A program made the translations under genes and the position numbers. From the NCBI GenBank assembly GCA_027487575.1, contig JAIYDJ010000035.1:1-64000 (forward strand): a stretch of 64,000 bases of DNA. Direction: 5' to 3'. Source of the stretch: Rhodobacter sp. (lineage in GTDB: Bacteria > Pseudomonadota > Alphaproteobacteria > Rhodobacterales > Rhodobacteraceae). The notes beneath the pieces were generated by a model that saw only the letters and a program-made list of their open reading frames with translations, had not been told where the DNA came from and ran no database searches. Below are positions 43,888 to 53,145 of the stretch, piece after piece; position 1 is the stretch's first letter, and every line of letters begins with the position of its first letter.

Positions 43888-45771
43888 TCAGCGCAGCGCG
43901 CCCGCGGCCTTCAGGGCCGCCGCCTTTTCCGCGTTGAACCACCAGAAATCCAGCTCGCCCAAAGCATAGGGTGGCAGCGTTTCGGGGTGTTCGTACATGT
44001 CGTAGTAGGCAACCGTGTGCGTCGCCTTGTACCACTGCGGCACCCAGAACCGTTCCGCCCGCAGCACGCGGTCCAGCGCGCGGGTGGCAAAGGTCAAATC
44101 GTCGTTCGACTTTGCCGCCATGACCACATCGATCAAACGGTCGACGGCGGGGGATTTCAGGCCCATCACGTTGAAAGCAGACACATCCGCGGTTTCCGAC
44201 CCGTAATACTGCTTCAACTCGGAGCCAGAGATATACCCCGACCGCGCATTGCTGACGATCATGTCGAAGTCATAGCTGGGCGGACGGGTGCGCGCCTCCA
44301 TCTGCGCCTGATCGACGCTTTCCAGCCTCGCGTCCACGCCCAGCGATTTCAGGTTCTCGACATAGGGGTTCATCACCCGCTCGAAGGACGGATCGTCGTT
44401 CAGCAGCGCCACTGTCAGCGCCTGACCCGCCGCGTTGCGCCTGATGCCGTCGTCGCCGGGCAGCCAGCCTGCCTCGTCCAGCAGGGCACTGGCCCGGCGC
44501 AGGTTGCGGCGGTCGAGTTGCGTGGCACCGGACGCGGGCCCCATCACCGGCTCGTCGGTCAGGATGGTGGCGGGCAGCAGTCCTTCATCAACCAAAGGCT
44601 GCAACAGGGCGACCTCCTCGGGGGCGGGCACCCCGGTGGCCGCAAGCCACGAGTTTTCCCAGACCGAATGGATGCGCGCATAAAGCCCGTAGAACAGCGT
44701 TTCGTTCGACCATTCGAAGTTGAACATCAGCGCCAGCGCCTCGCGGACGCGGGGGTCCTGAAACTTCTCGCGCCGGAGGTTGAACATGAAGGCCTGCCCG
44801 TTGGCCTTGGTCCCCGAGGGCAGTTCCTGCTTCACCACATGGCCCGCCGCCAGCGCCGGGAAGTCGTACTGCGTCGCCCAGACCCGGCTCGAGTTTTCGT
44901 TGCGGAAGGTGTAGGCCCCGCCCTTGAATCCTTCGAACGCCACCGCGCTGTCGCCGAAATACTCGATCCGGATCACGTCGAAGTTGGACCGCCCCCGGTT
45001 GATCGGCAGTTCGGCACCCCAGTAATCCGGATTGCGCCGCCAGGTCACCGACGTGCCGCCCTGCGCCCGGTCGAACATGTAGGGACCCGACCCGAGGAAC
45101 GGCGTCATGCTCTGTTCCTCCAGGTCCAGATTGTTCGCTTCGTAATGCGCCTTCGACAGGATCGGCAACCCGCCCACATCCTGCGGCAGGTCGCGGGTCG
45201 GCACGCCCGGCCTGAAGGTGAACTTGACGCGATGCGGCCCCAGCGCTTCGGCGCTTTGGACCTGCTGGGCGAAGACGGTGCGGAAATCCGTCAGACCCTT
45301 GGCGAGAAACGTTTCATAGCTGAACACCACATCCTCGGCGGTCAGCGGCGATCCATCCGAAAACCGCGCCTCGGGGCGCAGGTTGAAGATGACGAAAGAC
45401 CGGTCAGCGGGGTATTCCAGCGTTGTGCACAACAGGCAGTAGGCCGACCCGATTTCATCGGACACGCCCGTCAGGATGGTTTCGAACGGCGCCGTGGCCA
45501 AAGCCGCCGCGCGCCCCTTGACCGAATAGGGATTCATCGAATCGAACCCGCCAGGTGCCCATTCGGCAATCTCGCCGCCCTTGGGCGCGTCGGGGTTCAC
45601 ATAGTCCAGATGCGGGAAATCGGCCGGGTACTTCAGCTCGCCAAAGGTCGAAATGCCATGCGCTACGGTCACCTCCTGCGCGCAGACAACGCCCGCCCAG
45701 TCCGCCATCGCCACGATCAGCGCGCCAAGGCCAAGAAGGTGCCGCGCCGGACACGACGCCCCTGATGCCAT
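43888..45771 (-). CDS. yejA: Peptide-binding periplasmic protein YejA
   Basis: Solute-binding protein (SBP_bac_5 family) of about 627 residues that captures peptides for YejBEF. A signal peptide ends near VVCAQEV. AHGISTFGELKYPADFPHLDYVNPDAPKGG is the typical N-terminus and GPYMFDRAQGGTSVTWRRNPDYWG the family signature. Starts are ambiguous: ATG at 45771 (AGGG six bases before) gives the most usual signal length, while 45798 and 45837 are in frame. The candidate promoter at 45848-45876 argues against 45837. Confidence 0.9.
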   Translation of the reverse strand: MASGASCPARHLLGLGALIVAMADWAGVVCAQEVTVAHGISTFGELKYPADFPHLDYVNPDAPKGGEIAEWAPGGFDSMNPYSVKGRAAALATAPFETILTGVSDEIGSAYCLLCTTLEYPADRSFVIFNLRPEARFSDGSPLTAEDVVFSYETFLAKGLTDFRTVFAQQVQSAEALGPHRVKFTFRPGVPTRDLPQDVGGLPILSKAHYEANNLDLEEQSMTPFLGSGPYMFDRAQGGTSVTWRRNPDYWGAELPINRGRSNFDVIRIEYFGDSAVAFEGFKGGAYTFRNENSSRVWATQYDFPALAAGHVVKQELPSGTKANGQAFMFNLRREKFQDPRVREALALMFNFEWSNETLFYGLYARIHSVWENSWLAATGVPAPEEVALLQPLVDEGLLPATILTDEPVMGPASGATQLDRRNLRRASALLDEAGWLPGDDGIRRNAAGQALTVALLNDDPSFERVMNPYVENLKSLGVDARLESVDQAQMEARTRPPSYDFDMIVSNARSGYISGSELKQYYGSETADVSAFNVMGLKSPAVDRLIDVVMAAKSNDDLTFATRALDRVLRAERFWVPQWYKATHTVAYYDMYEHPETLPPYALGELDFWWFNAEKAAALKAAGALR

Positions 45772-45847
45772 CACACGCCCTGCTGACCGTCCACCCATCG
45801 ACCACCCCCGCTGCCGACAGGGCACCGGCCCCGTCATCCTTCTGTCA

Positions 45848-45876
45848 AACTAAAGCAGATCAGCCAAATCCCACAA
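45848..45876 (-). promoter_or_regulatory. Candidate promoter of the yej operon
   Basis: Leftward, TTGTGG (45876-45871), 17 bases, TTAGTT (45853-45848). A start of transcription near 45840 would leave a leader of about 70 bases before the 45771 start. Confidence 0.4.
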
Positions 45877-45978
45877 GTTGCGAATGCGTGAGAGTTTGCC
45901 GCACATGCAGGCGGCGGGTGCTGTGCCCGAACCGGGGCAGGCCAGACCGGCGCGCGCCCGCGCCAGCCGATGCTGCGG

Positions 45979-46500
45979 TCAGTTGACCGTCGAAAGATAG
46001 GCGATCAGGTTGGCGCGTTCCTGTACCTTGGCGAGCCCGGCAAAGGCCATCTTGGTTCCCGGCACATAGCCCTTGGGGTTTTCCAGGAAGGCGTTCAGGT
46101 TCTCGGGCGTCCAGGTGTCGCCGGCCATCGCCAGCAGCGCCTCGGAATAGCCGAAACCGGCCGAAGCGGCCTTGGCCCGGTTCACGACCCCGTTCAGATG
46201 CGGCCCGGTCCCGTCGCTGCCGTCCAGCTTGTGGCAGGCCTTGCACTTGGTGAAAACGCCCTCACCCGCGGCGGCATCGGCAGAGGCGAACACCACATCG
46301 AAGGTCGGGCCTTCCTCGACAACCTCTTCGGCAACCTCGGCGCCTGCCACTTCGATCACATAGGCTTGCGCCACTTCGTCGCCGTGCGCCTCGGGTTCGA
46401 TGTGGTACAGCGACTCCGCAGCCCATGCGCCCATCAGATACACCAAAAGCGCGCCGCACACAGCACCGGTCACTTTGGTCATGGTCATCGTGTCGAACAT
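45979..46500 (-). CDS. Membrane-anchored cytochrome c (cytochrome cy/CycM type)
   Basis: Class I cytochrome c of 173 residues that carries electrons from the bc1 complex to oxidases. An uncleaved signal anchor (about 9-29) is followed by an acidic linker (residues 35-65, Glu/Val rich) and a haem domain with CKACH (about 85) and the Met ligand in GTKMAFAG. Divergent from pheA, an arrangement common in Rhodobacteraceae. It fits as electron donor to the cbb3 oxidase encoded here. Confidence 0.92.
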   Translation of the reverse strand: MFDTMTMTKVTGAVCGALLVYLMGAWAAESLYHIEPEAHGDEVAQAYVIEVAGAEVAEEVVEEGPTFDVVFASADAAAGEGVFTKCKACHKLDGSDGTGPHLNGVVNRAKAASAGFGYSEALLAMAGDTWTPENLNAFLENPKGYVPGTKMAFAGLAKVQERANLIAYLSTVN

Positions 46501-46533
46501 TCTGCGCCCTTTGCATCTCTGCCATCGGGGGCT

Positions 46534-46563
46534 TATGTACCTGCTTCACCCTGTGAGGTTCAA
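46534..46563 (-). promoter_or_regulatory. Candidate promoter of the cytochrome c gene
   Basis: Leftward, TTGAAC (46563-46558), 18 bases, TACATA (46539-46534), about 34 bases before the start codon. Confidence 0.45.
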
Positions 46564-46571
46564 GGTATAGT
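46543..46571 (+). promoter_or_regulatory. Candidate promoter of pheA
   Basis: GCTTCA (46543-46548), 17 bases, TATAGT (46566-46571), about 40 bases before pheA. It overlaps the divergent cytochrome promoter, so the two may compete. Confidence 0.45.
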
Positions 46572-46611
46572 AGCGCGACCTATTGCCCCTTTTTGCGGGC
46601 CGGGAGGGAAG

Positions 46612-47451
46612 ATGTCGGAATTGTCAGGTCGCATCGCGTTTCAGGGTGAGCTTGGGGCCTATTCGCACGAGGCGTGCCGTCAGGCGCGCCCTTCCATGCA
46701 GGCGCTGCCCTGCCGCACGTTCGAAGACGCGATAGAGGCGGTCCGTGCCGGTCAGGCGGACCTCGCCATGCTGCCGGTCGAAAATTCAACCTATGGCCGG
46801 GTGGCCGACATCCACTCGCTGCTGCCCGGTTCCGGCCTGCGGATCATCGACGAGGCTTTCGTGCGGGTGCACATCAACCTTCTGGGCCTGCCGGGCGTCC
46901 CGATCGAGCGGATCACGCAGGCGATGAGCCATACCGTGCTGCTGGGCCAGTGCCGCGATTTCCTGAAGTCGCACAACCTGCGCGCGTTGACCGGGGCCGA
47001 CACGGCGGGGTCGGCGAAACTGGTCGCCGAACGCGGTGATCCGACGCTGGGGGCACTCGCGTCGGAACTGGCCGGTGAAATCTACGGGCTGGACGTTCTG
47101 GCGCGCAAGATCGAGGACCAGTCCAACAACACGACCCGCTTTCTGGTCATGTCGCCAAAGGCGGACCACAGCCGCCGCGCCGAACGGATGATGACGACGC
47201 TGACCTTTCGCGTCCGCAACATTCCGGCCGCGCTTTACAAGGCGATGGGCGGTTTCGCGACCAATGGCGTCAACATGACCAAACTGGAAAGCTACATGGT
47301 CGGCGGGTCCTTCACCGCGACCGAATTCTACGCCGACATCGAAGGACATCCCGAAGACGGCCCGGTGCTGAACGCGCTGGAAGAGTTGCGGTTCTTCACC
47401 TCGCAGTCGGAAATCATCGGCGTCTATCCCGCAGACCCGCGCCGGGCCTGA
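46612..47451 (+). CDS. pheA: Prephenate dehydratase
   Basis: Converts prephenate to phenylpyruvate for phenylalanine synthesis; cytoplasmic, 279 residues, monofunctional (no chorismate mutase domain). FQGELGAYSHEAC is near the N-terminus, PVENSTYGRV and DQSNNTTRFLVM are catalytic motifs with the conserved Thr-Arg-Phe, and an ACT domain (about 197-275, with YMVGGSFTATEFYADIEG in place of the usual ESRP region) binds Phe. A GGGAGGG ribosome site precedes the ATG. Confidence 0.95.
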   Translation: MSELSGRIAFQGELGAYSHEACRQARPSMQALPCRTFEDAIEAVRAGQADLAMLPVENSTYGRVADIHSLLPGSGLRIIDEAFVRVHINLLGLPGVPIERITQAMSHTVLLGQCRDFLKSHNLRALTGADTAGSAKLVAERGDPTLGALASELAGEIYGLDVLARKIEDQSNNTTRFLVMSPKADHSRRAERMMTTLTFRVRNIPAALYKAMGGFATNGVNMTKLESYMVGGSFTATEFYADIEGHPEDGPVLNALEELRFFTSQSEIIGVYPADPRRA

Positions 47452-47467
47452 CCCGGCGCACGCAGCC

Positions 47468-47938
47468 CTACTTCGCCTCGCGCCGGAACCGCTCTTCGAT
47501 TTCGGCGGCCAGCGTCATGAACCGTTTCTGCACATTGCGCTCGACCCGCGCCTTGGCCAGTTTCAGCGACTGGAAATACAGTTTCGCCCCGAAGGTCTTG
47601 GGCTTGGTGTCCAGATCGACATGCATCCGTGTCCGCTTGGCCGCGAGTTCCAGCAAGTCCATCTTGCAGGACGCTTCGACGACCGGCGAAAACATCGCCA
47701 CCGCCAGGTGGCCCGGCCCGTCCATCGCATCGACCCGGACCGTCACGGTCCGATCCTTGCCACGGTAGAAGAATTTCGCGATCCAGGTCATTCCCGGACC
47801 GGGCTGGCGCAGCTTGTCGGTCCGGTTCACATCCGCCCCGCGCCGCATCGCGCTGCGTTCCCAGCCGTCATAATCGGTCAACACCTTGTAGACGAACGCC
47901 ACCGGCGCCTCGACATCCTGCTTCAACATCAGTTTCAT
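47468..47938 (-). CDS. SRPBCC-fold protein
   Basis: Cytoplasmic protein of 156 residues in the START/SRPBCC superfamily. It begins MKLMLKQDVEAPVAFVYKVLTD, the usual beta-alpha opening with a VYKVL-type helix, and ends in a long C-terminal helix (VERNVQKRFMTLAAEIEERF). A hydrophobic ligand-binding pocket is implied by the fold but no ligand is known. Convergent with pheA. Confidence 0.75.
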   Translation of the reverse strand: MKLMLKQDVEAPVAFVYKVLTDYDGWERSAMRRGADVNRTDKLRQPGPGMTWIAKFFYRGKDRTVTVRVDAMDGPGHLAVAMFSPVVEASCKMDLLELAAKRTRMHVDLDTKPKTFGAKLYFQSLKLAKARVERNVQKRFMTLAAEIEERFRREAK

Positions 47939-48018
47939 CGCCTGTACCCCACCCTGCGCCGGTCATCTGCCGGTCCATCCGCGCCCGGTTTTATCGCCGG
48001 TTGCGCCTGATTCTCGTG

Positions 48019-48966
48019 TCAATCGAGAAGGTCCGCAAGCCAATTGCGGATCAGGAATTGCGCAATTGCGCCATTGCGCGGCGGCCGGATGAACGGATGC
48101 CCTCCTGCCAGCACGGTCACAAGGTCCTCGCGGGTGATCCACAGCGCGGCTTCCAGTTCTGCCGGGTCCAGCGTGATCGTCTCGCTTGCCGCTTCGGCCG
48201 CGCAGCCCAGCATCAGCGACGCCGGAAAGGGCCATGGCTGGCTGGCCAGATAGCGGACCGCGCCGACCCGGACCCCCGCTTCCTCGAACACCTCGCGCCG
48301 CACGGCCGCCTCGACCGTCTCGCCGGGTTCGACAAAGCCTGCCAACAGCGAATACATCCCTTCGGGCCAGCCGGGACTGCGCCCCAGAAGCACGCTGTTG
48401 CCACGGGTCACCAACATGATGACCACCGGATCGGTGCGCGGGAAATGCTTGGCCCCGCAAGCCTCGCAGCCCCGTTCCCACCCTGCCTGCTGCGGCAGGG
48501 ACCGCGCCCCGCAGACAGCGCAGAACCCGTGCCGCGCATGCCAGTCGCACACCGCCTTGGCGGTCGCGGCCAGTTCCGCCTCACGCGGGGTCAGCCGCGC
48601 CATGACCGATCGCAGGTCCTGAAACACCACGTCGTCGGGCAGGTCGGGATGCGGCTGGGCCGAGGGGTCGAAGAACCCGCCCGCAGGCACGACCACATCA
48701 GGCTGCCACGCCGAGATGTCCTGCGCGAACAGCCCCGTGCCATCCTGCAGCCCCAGAAACACCGGCGGCTGCCCTTGGGTCAACACCCGATGCCCGGCGG
48801 GCACCCAGACCAGTCCGCCGCCCGCACCGACCGCAGGCTTGCCCCGCCACAGCGCAAGCACCTGACCGTCGTTCAGCAAGCCCTTCAGTGCCGCCGCATC
48901 GCCCCGCAACTGGGCTGCCCGATCCAACCCGGATCCGCCAAAGGTGACCGTTTCCGCAATCCGCAT
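48019..48966 (-). CDS. nudC: NADH pyrophosphatase NudC
   Basis: Nudix hydrolase of 315 residues that splits NAD(H) to NMN(H) and AMP, and removes NAD caps from RNA in E. coli. A zinc ribbon is formed by CAVCG and CEACG (about 145-166), then the Nudix box GFVEPGETVEAAVRREVFEE (REVFEE core) and the NudC-specific SQPWPFPASLM motif that selects NAD. Confidence 0.95.
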   Translation of the reverse strand: MRIAETVTFGGSGLDRAAQLRGDAAALKGLLNDGQVLALWRGKPAVGAGGGLVWVPAGHRVLTQGQPPVFLGLQDGTGLFAQDISAWQPDVVVPAGGFFDPSAQPHPDLPDDVVFQDLRSVMARLTPREAELAATAKAVCDWHARHGFCAVCGARSLPQQAGWERGCEACGAKHFPRTDPVVIMLVTRGNSVLLGRSPGWPEGMYSLLAGFVEPGETVEAAVRREVFEEAGVRVGAVRYLASQPWPFPASLMLGCAAEAASETITLDPAELEAALWITREDLVTVLAGGHPFIRPPRNGAIAQFLIRNWLADLLD

Positions 48967-49120
48967 GTCGTTTTCCCGTTCCTGACCTCTGTGTCATGCC
49001 ATGACTGGCAGAGCGAGGCAAACGCGCCACAGGTCGCAGCATAAATGCAACCCACAGATGAACCACAGACGGCTGTCTCTTTTCTTTGCAATCAGAAAGT
49101 GAAACAGATTGAGACAATTC

Positions 49121-51052
49121 ATGCGTTCTTCACAAGAGTTACACGCAGAAAGGCCCAGATTGCCGGACATGTCCGCATCCGTCGACCCGCACGACGCTGC
49201 CCGTTTTGAACCCACCCTTCGCATTCTCGCCACATCGGACCTGCACACCCACATCATGCCGTGGGACTACATGACCGACCAGCCCAGCCCGACCCGCGGT
49301 CTGGCCGCGGTTGCGACACTCATCGCGCAGGCGCGGGCAGAAGTGCCGGACAACCTCCTGCTGGACAACGGCGATTTTCTGCAGGGCAGCGCGCTTGGCG
49401 ATCTGGTGGCAGAGGCGGAACCGGGTACGTGCCCCCACCCCATGGTCGCCGCGATGAATGCGCTGCGCTATGACGCGGGGACGCTTGGCAACCACGAGTT
49501 CAGCCATGGCCTGTCCCTTCTGGATCAGGTTTGCCGCGAGATGGCGCATCCTCTGGTGTCCGCCAACATCCACGATGCCCCCCAGGGCCGAACCTTGCTG
49601 CCGCCCTATGTGATCCTGGACCGGACCGTGCAGGTGTACGGCGCGCCGGTTCTGCTGCGCATCGGCATTCTGGGCTTCGCGCCGCCGCAGCTTGTCAAAT
49701 GGGACCATCAGCATGTGGCGGGACGCATCGCCACGGAGGACATTGTCGACGCCGCGCGCCGCATTCTGCCGCAGGTGCGCGCGGCGGGGGCAGACATAGT
49801 CATTGCCCTGTCCCATTCCGGCATCGGCAGTGACATCGCCTGTCCGCAGATGGAAAACGCCAGCACCGCCATCGCCGCCCTGCCGGGTATCGACGTGGTG
49901 GTTGCCGGGCATACCCATCAGCCGTTCCCGTCGGCCAGCCTGCCCGCCAGCGCCGGGGTAGACCCGCACACAGGCACGCTGTGCGGCAAACCGGCCGTGA
50001 TGCCGGGCTTTTTCGGCTCTCATCTGGGCGTGATCGACCTGCGGCTGGAAAAGGACGCACGAGGCTGGCGGATCACGCAACATCGCAGCGCGCTGTGGCC
50101 GGTGTCCCGCCGCACCGAGGACGGCACCGCCGAGGCGTTGGTGACACCCGACCCGAAGATCGCAGCGATTGCCGCTCCGGCCCACGCGGCAACGCTGGCC
50201 TGGGCGCGCCGCCACATCGGCCACAACCCGGCCCCGCTGCACAGCTTCTTTGCGCTGGTGCGCGATTGCCCGTCGGTGCGCGCCGTGACCTATGCCCAAA
50301 GGGAGCATGTGACGCGCGCGCTGGCGGACACCGATCTTGCGCATCTGCCCGTCCTGTCCGCCGCGGCCCCGTTCCGCGCGGGCGGGCGCGGCGGGCCGGA
50401 AAGCTATAGCTTCGTCGGGGCGGGCGATCTGGCCATGCGGCATATCTGGGATCTCTACACCCACCCCAACACGCTGACCGCCATCCGGATCAGCGGGGCA
50501 GAGCTTCTGGCCTGGCTGGAACGCAGCGCGAGCCTTTACCGCCAGATCACCCCCGGCCTTCCCGACCAGCCGCTGATCGACCCCGAGTTTCCCAGCTTCA
50601 ACTTCGACTCGGTCGACGGCATTTCCTACCGCATCGACCTGTCGCAACCGCCGCGCCACGATGCGAACGGAGCATTGATCGCGCCGGGCGCGCGGCGGAT
50701 CGTCGACCTGTGCTTTGCGGGTCGGCCCGTCGCCGCCGATGCGCAGTTCGTGCTGGCCACCAACAGTTATCGGACCGGCGGTTCGGGCGATTTCGCGGGG
50801 GCGCGACCGGACCGGGTGATCTATGCCGCAGGCAGGCTGAACCGCGACATCCTGATGGAACACATCCGCGACCGGGGCGTCATCCCTGCCCCCGGCCCGG
50901 AAAACTGGCGCTTTGTGCCGATGCCCGGAACCTCGGCCCTGTTCGACAGCGCCCCTGCCGCAATCGATTTCATCGGTGACCTGCCCGACCGCGCGCTGGA
51001 ACCGCTCGACCTTACACCCGCAGGTTTTCGACGCTTCCGTCTGCACCTGTGA
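49121..51052 (+). CDS. 5'-nucleotidase / 2',3'-cyclic phosphodiesterase family protein
   Basis: Metallophosphoesterase of about 643 residues in the UshA/CpdB family. Metal motifs are DLHTH (about 45), DNGDFLQG, GNHEFSHG and GHTHQP. The C-terminal 5'-nucleotidase domain has the substrate motif YSFVGAGDLAMRHIWDLYTHPN, closer to CpdB than to UshA. Unlike those, no signal peptide is visible from any start (49109 TTG, 49121 ATG, 49169 ATG), so it may be cytoplasmic. The AT-rich 154-base gap upstream likely carries its promoter. A HAD phosphatase follows after 39 bases, suggesting nucleotide or sugar phosphate salvage. Confidence 0.88.
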   Translation: MRSSQELHAERPRLPDMSASVDPHDAARFEPTLRILATSDLHTHIMPWDYMTDQPSPTRGLAAVATLIAQARAEVPDNLLLDNGDFLQGSALGDLVAEAEPGTCPHPMVAAMNALRYDAGTLGNHEFSHGLSLLDQVCREMAHPLVSANIHDAPQGRTLLPPYVILDRTVQVYGAPVLLRIGILGFAPPQLVKWDHQHVAGRIATEDIVDAARRILPQVRAAGADIVIALSHSGIGSDIACPQMENASTAIAALPGIDVVVAGHTHQPFPSASLPASAGVDPHTGTLCGKPAVMPGFFGSHLGVIDLRLEKDARGWRITQHRSALWPVSRRTEDGTAEALVTPDPKIAAIAAPAHAATLAWARRHIGHNPAPLHSFFALVRDCPSVRAVTYAQREHVTRALADTDLAHLPVLSAAAPFRAGGRGGPESYSFVGAGDLAMRHIWDLYTHPNTLTAIRISGAELLAWLERSASLYRQITPGLPDQPLIDPEFPSFNFDSVDGISYRIDLSQPPRHDANGALIAPGARRIVDLCFAGRPVAADAQFVLATNSYRTGGSGDFAGARPDRVIYAAGRLNRDILMEHIRDRGVIPAPGPENWRFVPMPGTSALFDSAPAAIDFIGDLPDRALEPLDLTPAGFRRFRLHL

Positions 51053-51091
51053 CCGGATAGACCGCGCGGGCAGCAGACAGCCGAGGCCCCG

Positions 51092-51721
51092 ATGTATGAC
51101 GCGATCCTGTTCGATCTGGACGGCACCCTGATCGACACTGAACATCTGTCCCTGACCGCCGGACTCGCGGCCTTTGCGGCGGGGGGCCACGCCGTGGACC
51201 GCAGCCTGCTGCTGGCGCTGGTGGGGCTGGATGAACCTACGGGCGACGCGCTGATCCGTCAGGCCTTTCCAACCGCGGACCTTTCGAAGATCAGACAGGA
51301 TTGGGACCAAAGAGTGCGCGGCGCAGCCGCAGAGGGTCTGCCCCTGAAACCCGGTGCCATGGACCTTCTGGCCCGGATCGCCGGTCAAAAGCGGGCGGTT
51401 GTCACCTCGTCGGGCCGCGAAAGTGCCCGGCGCAAGATGGCGCTGGCCGGGCTTGCGGCGCAGTTCGACCATGTCGTGACGCTGGACGATGTGACCCGCG
51501 CGAAACCGCATCCTGAACCCTATCTGCTGGCTGCGGCCCGCCTTGGCGTCGCCCCTGCGCGCTGTCTGGTGTTCGAAGACAGCGAAACCGGCGCGCGGTC
51601 CGCCCATGCGGCGGGCTGCGTTGTGGTGCAGGTACCCGACATGATTGCGACCTCGGGGACCTACGCCCACCATGTCGTCCCCGACCTGATGGCCGGGGCG
51701 CGGGCGGCTGGACTGATCTGA
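51092..51721 (+). CDS. HAD phosphatase/phosphomutase-like hydrolase
   Basis: Cytoplasmic HAD-IA hydrolase of 209 residues. Motif I LFDLDGTLIDTE has the Asp pair, motif II is VVTSSGRES, the Lys is in TRAKPHPEPYL and motif IV VFEDSETGARSA. The KPxP and FEDS motifs are typical of beta-phosphoglucomutase-like and phosphoglycolate phosphatase-like enzymes. Probably co-transcribed with the nucleotidase upstream. Confidence 0.88.
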   Translation: MYDAILFDLDGTLIDTEHLSLTAGLAAFAAGGHAVDRSLLLALVGLDEPTGDALIRQAFPTADLSKIRQDWDQRVRGAAAEGLPLKPGAMDLLARIAGQKRAVVTSSGRESARRKMALAGLAAQFDHVVTLDDVTRAKPHPEPYLLAAARLGVAPARCLVFEDSETGARSAHAAGCVVVQVPDMIATSGTYAHHVVPDLMAGARAAGLI

Positions 51722-51741
51722 AAGCCTGCTTCGTCGGGCCG

Positions 51742-53115
51742 TTACAGCGCGATCACCTGCCCTGGGTCCAGCATCCAGGGGGCCACGATCCCGCAGGTAT
51801 CGGCCAGCGGCAGCAGGGCCTCGGGCACGTCCATCCCGATCACCCCGCGCATGAAGTCCGCCCGCGCCGCACAGCGCGCCGCCACTGCCGGGAACCGCGC
51901 CGCCAGATCGGCGCGCAGGGCCTCATCGGCGATCACATAGCCGTCTTCCATCCGGGTCGAGGCATAGACCGCGTTCCCCGGAATGACGTCCATCTGCAGC
52001 GCCATGCCACTGGCCAGCGGCTCGGTCGAGCCTTCGTAGATCGGCGATGACATCCATTCATCCAGCCCGATCAGATGGCCGGGATTCAGGAAAAGCCCGA
52101 AACGGTCAAACGGCAAAGCTTGCTGCATGGCCGACCAGACCTCGCCGCCTGCGACTCCCGGTTGCATCAGCGCGCACCAGTCGGACATGGCCGCCACATA
52201 GGGCCCGGCAAACACCTCCAGATAGTCCCGCGCCCCGGCGGGCAGATCGTCCGCCCCGAAAGCCAGCCAGCCCGACCGGCAGATGTTGCTGCCCCAGTGG
52301 CAGATGTTGAACGAAAGGGGCGATCCCCGCCGCAGAACCTGCCCGGTCGGCCCCGACAATCCCTGATCCGCCCGCGCGCCGGTGGCAAAGGTCGAATGGC
52401 ACCCCATCGGCAACCCTTCGACCTGTGCCGCGCGGTAGGCGTCGAAGTCGGTCATCCCTTCACGCAGCGCAAAGGTCATCCGCGTCAGTGCCCTGGCCGC
52501 CAACTGGTTGGCGAACTCCAGCCGGGCGATGTCCTCGGCCCCCACCCGCGCGCGCAGCCCATGCCCCGGATGCATGAAAAGATCGGTCGCATCGACCACC
52601 GACGCCGCGATCTTTCGCACCGGATCGGCCAGGAACGACGGCACCGACAGCGCCTGCGCGGGGTCGTCAACCTCGGCCGGATCGAACCACTTCCACCCGA
52701 CCATGCCCACCGCCGCCCCCGCAGGAACCGCCTCGGCCAGCCAGTCCGACAGCCGCCGCCCCGGACGCGGTTGCGACGGCAAAGACAGGCTGGAGCACAG
52801 CCCCGTCCGCACATCCCCGGCCCCGACCAGCGGCGATATGCCCGTGTAGGGAAGGCATTCGTTGCCCGCCAGCAGCAGCGCATCCTGCGCCGTCACCACC
52901 AGCACCGCCTCTTCAAAGCGCGGATCGAAGCCGGTCAGCCAATGCAGGTTGGCCGCATGTTCGCGGTCGCCATAGATCACCAGCGCCGTCTGCCCCCGCG
53001 CCAGCATCGCCCGACGCACTGCGGCCAGCCGCGCGCGGCACTCGGCCAGCGTCAGGTCGGGTGGCAGGTCAGGCAGGCCCGTGTCGGGCCAGTCGATGCG
53101 GATCAGACGGGGCAT
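51742..53115 (-). CDS. M24-family (creatinase/prolidase-fold) protein lacking metal ligands
   Basis: Pita-bread-fold protein of 457 residues. Residues about 20-190 form a creatinase N-terminal domain and 190-440 the M24 domain. The region that normally holds the two metal Asp residues reads LSFNICHWGSNICRSGW, with Asn in the first position and no Asp. The Glu in the GM...EP motif is Asp (GMALQMDVIPG); the His in NPGHLIGLDE and the last Glu (RMEDGYVI) remain. This suggests a metal-free creatinase-like hydrolase or a non-peptidase rather than an aminopeptidase. Good GGAGAG ribosome site. Same strand as the alpha/beta hydrolase upstream, 30 bases away. Confidence 0.8.
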   Translation of the reverse strand: MPRLIRIDWPDTGLPDLPPDLTLAECRARLAAVRRAMLARGQTALVIYGDREHAANLHWLTGFDPRFEEAVLVVTAQDALLLAGNECLPYTGISPLVGAGDVRTGLCSSLSLPSQPRPGRRLSDWLAEAVPAGAAVGMVGWKWFDPAEVDDPAQALSVPSFLADPVRKIAASVVDATDLFMHPGHGLRARVGAEDIARLEFANQLAARALTRMTFALREGMTDFDAYRAAQVEGLPMGCHSTFATGARADQGLSGPTGQVLRRGSPLSFNICHWGSNICRSGWLAFGADDLPAGARDYLEVFAGPYVAAMSDWCALMQPGVAGGEVWSAMQQALPFDRFGLFLNPGHLIGLDEWMSSPIYEGSTEPLASGMALQMDVIPGNAVYASTRMEDGYVIADEALRADLAARFPAVAARCAARADFMRGVIGMDVPEALLPLADTCGIVAPWMLDPGQVIAL

Positions 53116-53145
53116 GAACGCTCTCCTTGCGGCTTGGCGGCAAGA

